A DNA stretch of 64,000 nucleotides from Sipunculus nudus (taxonomy: Eukaryota > Annelida > Sipuncula > Golfingiida > Sipunculidae), in contig CM049308.1 of assembly GCA_026874595.1 (NCBI GenBank), positions 13,290,001 to 13,354,000 of the forward strand, written 5' to 3'. Positions 59,856 through 64,000 of this stretch are shown here, one piece after another. Below the pieces are notes generated by a model. It was not told where the DNA came from. It made no database searches and saw only the letters and a list, made by a program, of their open reading frames with translations. Positions within the stretch are counted from its first letter, which is position 1, and every line of letters starts with the position of its first letter. The translations under genes and the position numbers were made by a program.

Positions 59856-62690
59856 CAAAGACATATAAACACAACAGGTCAATATGTGAATTTTCATTTT
59901 TTTTATTTTCAAGGATATTGCCTACAGGTGACACTGTCTATAGAACGAGTATGAAGTTAACCTTAAGAGATTATTCATGTCAATGTTATGCACTGTTATG
60001 TGTGGTGTGCCCCAATCAGGAGATGAATATTATCAGTACCAATAAGACCTTCTATCAATTTTTGAAACTGTATACATCTGACAAAAAAAGAAACAAAGTA
60101 ACAATGCAATATAAGCAACACATGCCTTAAAAGATAGCCTTTCCTAGCTACCTGAAATTTTACTGTACTAAATTTGAAATTTGTTTATGAACAAAATTAA
60201 GTCTGTGACAATCCAATGTCACTGATTTGGCTGACTTTTCAGCCTTGTCTGGTTTTTGGAATTTAGTGGTTATATGCTGAATTTCCTAGTTTTTCATTCA
60301 ATGCAAATGAATTCATCATTTTTATGCAGCTCTGTTTGAATTATGAAATATTACTTATAGTATTTCTAGAAAATATGTCCAGATTCAATTAAATATACAC
60401 AGTACACATATATTGTACATCTGACAACAGTAATTAACAACTCAAAAGCACACTGGCATAATTTGTCAATCTAAAATCCAATTAAAACTGCAGCGCAATA
60501 ATAAGCAAGAAGGCCTGACTGCACAAGCTGGAATCAACAAATGGTGAAATATATATGGCTGAATTGTCTGATTACTGCATGATATTCAGTCATACCCCTA
60601 TACAGGTCATTGAATATAATCTACTTATAAGAGTACTTTTGAAATATCCATATCTATGTATCCATGCTGAGTTCTCATTTCATTCAAAAACAGATTAAAC
60701 ACGCATATCACTGCACCTTTCTGTACACCTGTTATAAGGTTGTTAACATGAACTTAATTAAACAACTAGCACAGAAAGACATGTACTGGTCTATTACATA
60801 TAGGCTACCGTATGCACATATGTGAAAGTGCTTCAACAGCAAGGAACAAGATGACCTTTGACCTCATGTGTCATTAAAGTGTAAATATTTATGTTAAATG
60901 AACATATTTCTCATTACAACTACAGAATAACACGTTTAATGCTGCAGTCAATGATAGCAATGCTGAAAAGGGGCCTAATCACCTATCTGACCTTTATAAC
61001 CAAAAGGTAATCCCTTGGAGCTTTTACTAAAAGCTTTTACAGAAATTGTGGATATCACTGCACACAGCCTGCTTGTTTTTTTTTTATATTGATGTGTTTA
61101 TTATCGGTGGGGGCCCACCAAAATAACCAAAACAAATCCTACAAAGGCATCTAGTGACAAGTCAGATAAGCCAGAACTTTTGCAAATGTTTTTTTGCAAC
61201 AAGTGACCTTTCTAACTCTACATACATGCAACCTACCACCTTAGGTTACATGTTTTACTGTTTGTCAACATTGCTGTGTTTACAAACATGTTGTTGATAT
61301 ACAAGTTCATGCATTCTTCACGGAGGTGTTATAAGAACTTGTCATAACCAGAATTACCCTTAGATAATAAATACATACACAGAGGAAGCTAGAAAACACA
61401 TAAATTCTTTTTAAAAAGGTAGGTGAATGGACAGCTTTAACATTAATTTCAATGAAATTAACAATATCATTATCTAATTTCCATATACTCAGAAGCTGAC
61501 AGCATTAAATGACCTCTGACCTGATGAAGAAGACAAGACACTTTTTATCATCCCCTGGACAGCAGCCTGAGAACAGCAGAAGCTGGAGCAGTATGTCACC
61601 ACCTCCCGACAGAGTGAATCTGATAAGAAGCTGTCACTACAGCCAGTACATAGATAGAATCCCTGGAAACAGCCTGGCCCTGGCTGATTCACAGATAGGT
61701 TACTAAATGTATTCATTGTAACAATGAATGCATACTTGATCAAGTCGGCACAGTAGGAGTATAACAAAACGTACAAACTGTGTTTATGCAGTATTGACAG
61801 ATAGTGGTTTGCTATTTTGTTTCAACCACATCAGTGTGTGATCATACACTGCTGTCTACAGAGAAAACTGGGAGTTATAATATTTATAATCACTGCTGGT
61901 GTAAGTGTTCAACTGACCCTTGATGGTTGGCTATAGCTTACAGGGGCCTATTCTGATACTGACACTGATCTTTCGACTACAGAAAATCCCTTGAACTTTT
62001 TAAAGAAATAGGCCAGAAAACACTGATCCAATAACACACAGGCTGTTCAATTTATTTATAAGCTGAAAAAAAAATTACCAGTACCAAAAAGTTTCAATAT
62101 GTTCAAGCATTCACATAGCCTTCAGAGACCGATTCAAACTGCTGCTGAAAACTGATAGTCTTCGCTTTTAGCATAACTAGCTGTATGCAAATAATTCCAA
62201 AATACGACCTGTGACATCTGGGTTTTGGTGTGTACCCAGAATGATGACACCATGAACGGGTCAAAACTGGGAGAAATAAACCTGTCAAGGTTCGATTAAG
62301 GTGCAAGGATACTACACAAAAGTGAGGACAACATGTAGGGGAAAAGCTGTCTACAGAGATAATTTGGTGGGACTGGGACTAGCATTGGCACAGTTCTGAG
62401 TTGAATAACACTTTTTGGACCATGACCCAATCCTCAAATTATAATAGGAAGCCTCTATCAGCCAGTGCCATAGAACTGCATAAACAATACAATGGCAATG
62501 GCACTTCTTCAGACCATCATGCTTAACACATTAACACAGAACTTGCATAAAACAATTGCATAAAGGAATTGTTTGAAAACCAAATTTTAGAGTTTAGAAG
62601 GATTTAAACAAGCTTTGTTGATTTAAAAACAAGTGACCCATGGGTCATGACGCTCAGCTGACTGACATGTTGACAATGTCCTTGCAAAGG
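59856..62690. other. Upstream flank of SLC35B2, no gene recognised
   Basis: It should contain the upstream non-coding exon(s) and promoter of SLC35B2 unless they lie beyond the window. A GC-richer block at about 61500-61710 is one candidate. No TATA box or CpG island could be assigned. A family A-type 5' motif lies at 62629-62660. Confidence 0.35.
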
Positions 62691-62699
62691 AAACTAATA

Positions 62700-62890
62700 G
62701 GGACCTGGACAGCTGAGTGGTAAAACGCTCGGCCTTCTCCACTGGCGACCCGGGTTCGCTTCCCGGTGTGGCTATGAGAATGGGTTGTAGTGGCCCGTCC
62801 AAGGTCAGTGGTTTTCTTCAGGTCCTCCGGTTTCCTCCAACCTTACCGACTACCGAGCGCCAACAACCATCATCATTCATGCATATTAGC
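62700..62890 (+). mobile_element. tRNA-derived SINE family E, copy 4
   Basis: The tRNA-like head has an A box CAGCTGAGTGGTAAAACGCT (about 62710) and a B box GGGTTCGCTTCCC (about 62752), spaced as in a tRNA. Next come GGTGTGGCTATGAGAATGGG and CTCCGGTTTCCTCCAACC, as in the copy at 11.3 kb. It is the best preserved copy. Confidence 0.8.
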
Positions 62891-63318
62891 TTAAGTTCAT
62901 CAAGACCCATTAGCACATCAAATTTGATGACAATACAACCAGCCTTTCCTTAGGAACGTGGCAATTTGTGTGCATTTTTTTTTCATTACTTCTGGGATGC
63001 TCAAACATATCCCAAAACTCTAAGAATATAGGTCACAGTGACCCAGTTTCTGGTTTTGAGGGGAGAACTTTTGAGGAATTCTCAGGATGCCAAGTGAGAA
63101 GATTCTTGGTCCAATAGTTATGATTTGTGCTCCACTTTGGTATCAAATTTTCAAATATTTTGGGGAGTGCTTATAAGCCCCATTGCTCAAAGATTATGGG
63201 TAACAGAGACCTAAATTCAAGTTCCAAGGAAACTTTTCATGGACCTCCCTGGATTTTAAGTTAGAAGATTCTAGGTCCAATGGTTATAATTTGTGCCCTG
63301 CTTTGGTATCAAATTTTC

Positions 63319-64000
63319 AACTAGAATACGGGTAGTCGACAAGCGACTACGTGTATCCGCCAAGGACGGGTTTCAGAGAAGGACGGGTGAAGTGAGGCAT
63401 GGATTGAGTGGCAAGGGGAAATAGAGTTACATGTGTTACATATTAGAATGGATCTCTGCCATATAAACATGATTGTAGGTGGCGCCACCTGTTTTTTGTA
63501 CGAGAAACTATCCAAGATGTATACACATGCAAAATTTCATGTGGAAAAGTCAAACCACTGCAGAGATATGAATGACTTTATCCAACAGCAGAAAAACAGA
63601 TGGACGCTGTGCAAAAATGGCTGCAGGTGGCGCCACCATTTTTTTGTGTATGTTTTAAAGATATCCAAGGGCTACATTTGTGTAATTTTTTTTCCTGATT
63701 GGTCAAACAACTCTGGAGATATAAGCATTAATGTCTGCAGCGTGAACGTGAATGTAGGTGGCGCCACCTGTCATAAAATCAAGAAAGCTATCTAGGATGT
63801 ATACGCATGTTGAATTTCAGGTAAATTAGTCAAAACACTGCAGAGATATGAGTGAATTTAACCCAAGGCAGACAAACAGATGGACACTGTGCAAAAATGG
63901 CTGCAGGTGGCGCCACCATTTTTGTGTATGTTATAAAGCTATCCAAGGGCTACATTTGTGTAAATTTTTTTTCCTGATTGGTTGAACGGTTCCTGAGATA
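63319..64000 (+). repeat. Family D element, copy 2 (runs off the window)
   Basis: Begins ACTAGAATACGGGTAGTCGA, as at 5120. Palindromic AGGTGGCGCCACC motifs lie at 63477, 63625, 63755 and 63905 (148, 130 and 150 apart). This is the same alternating spacing as copy 1. The frame at 63433-63795 follows the repeat and is not considered a gene. Confidence 0.8.

Noticed and set aside
59856-59872. Earlier in-frame ATG at 59872 for SLC35B2
   Set aside because: It lies upstream of a likely splice acceptor. The ATG at 59848 has the better context and matches the expected N-terminal hydrophobic start.
62700-62775. Functional tRNA gene
   Set aside because: Promoter boxes are present, but the stems do not pair as a complete cloverleaf and a SINE body follows. 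The same holds at 6.2, 11.4, 22.8 and 23.05 kb.

Overview
This is eukaryotic genomic DNA from an animal, most likely a lophotrochozoan and perhaps a bivalve mollusc. The only conserved single-copy gene is an intron-containing animal-type Golgi PAPS transporter. The rest is AT-rich DNA with long (TA)n tracts, poly-G/C tracts, GGAC/GTCC-type short repeats, tRNA-derived SINEs and many small transposable elements, as is usual in marine invertebrate genomes. Nothing bacterial or phage-like was seen. The taxon is an inference from texture and is not proven.

Layout. About 0-11.4 kb holds dispersed repeats: family A (2.1-3.9 kb), a palindrome-rich dimeric array (family D, 5.1-6.0 kb), a tRNA-SINE at 6.2 kb, a 69/70-bp minisatellite (7.2-8.25 kb) and family B (10.0-11.06 kb) carrying a 365-bp retroposon (family C). 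About 11.6-15.2 kb is a heavily decayed plus-strand Ty3/gypsy-like element. About 16.1-26.9 kb is a direct tandem duplication (unit 1 about 16.1-21.45, unit 2 about 21.45-26.94). Because the units are paralogous, each shows the empty site for insertions in the other. This reveals a Helitron-like element (21761-22705), a 407-bp TRIM-like LTR element whose terminal repeats contain tRNA-like sequence (22740-23146), and a 5'-truncated LINE flanked by 105-bp identical direct repeats (19921-20698). About 27-34.9 kb contains a second Helitron-like copy (29.15-30.1 kb), a GC/CpG-richer patch (32.1-32.7 kb) and a foldback structure (33.85-34.25 kb). About 35.0-38.2 kb is a minus-strand Ty3/gypsy element, 5'-truncated, with a clear 3' LTR, a polypurine tract, RNase H and integrase, interrupted by four in-frame stops. 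About 38.2-53 kb is mostly non-coding, with family A repeats, MITEs, minisatellites and (TA)n tracts.

The one functional gene is SLC35B2 (PAPS transporter 1) on the minus strand: a coding exon at 59848-59632, a 4.5-kb intron holding a Harbinger-like MITE and a family C retroposon, and a large last exon at 55145-54001. The right end (62.7-64.0 kb) has a SINE and a second family D array that runs off the window. There is no operon-like organisation. The window is mainly a record of transposition around one housekeeping secretory-pathway gene.
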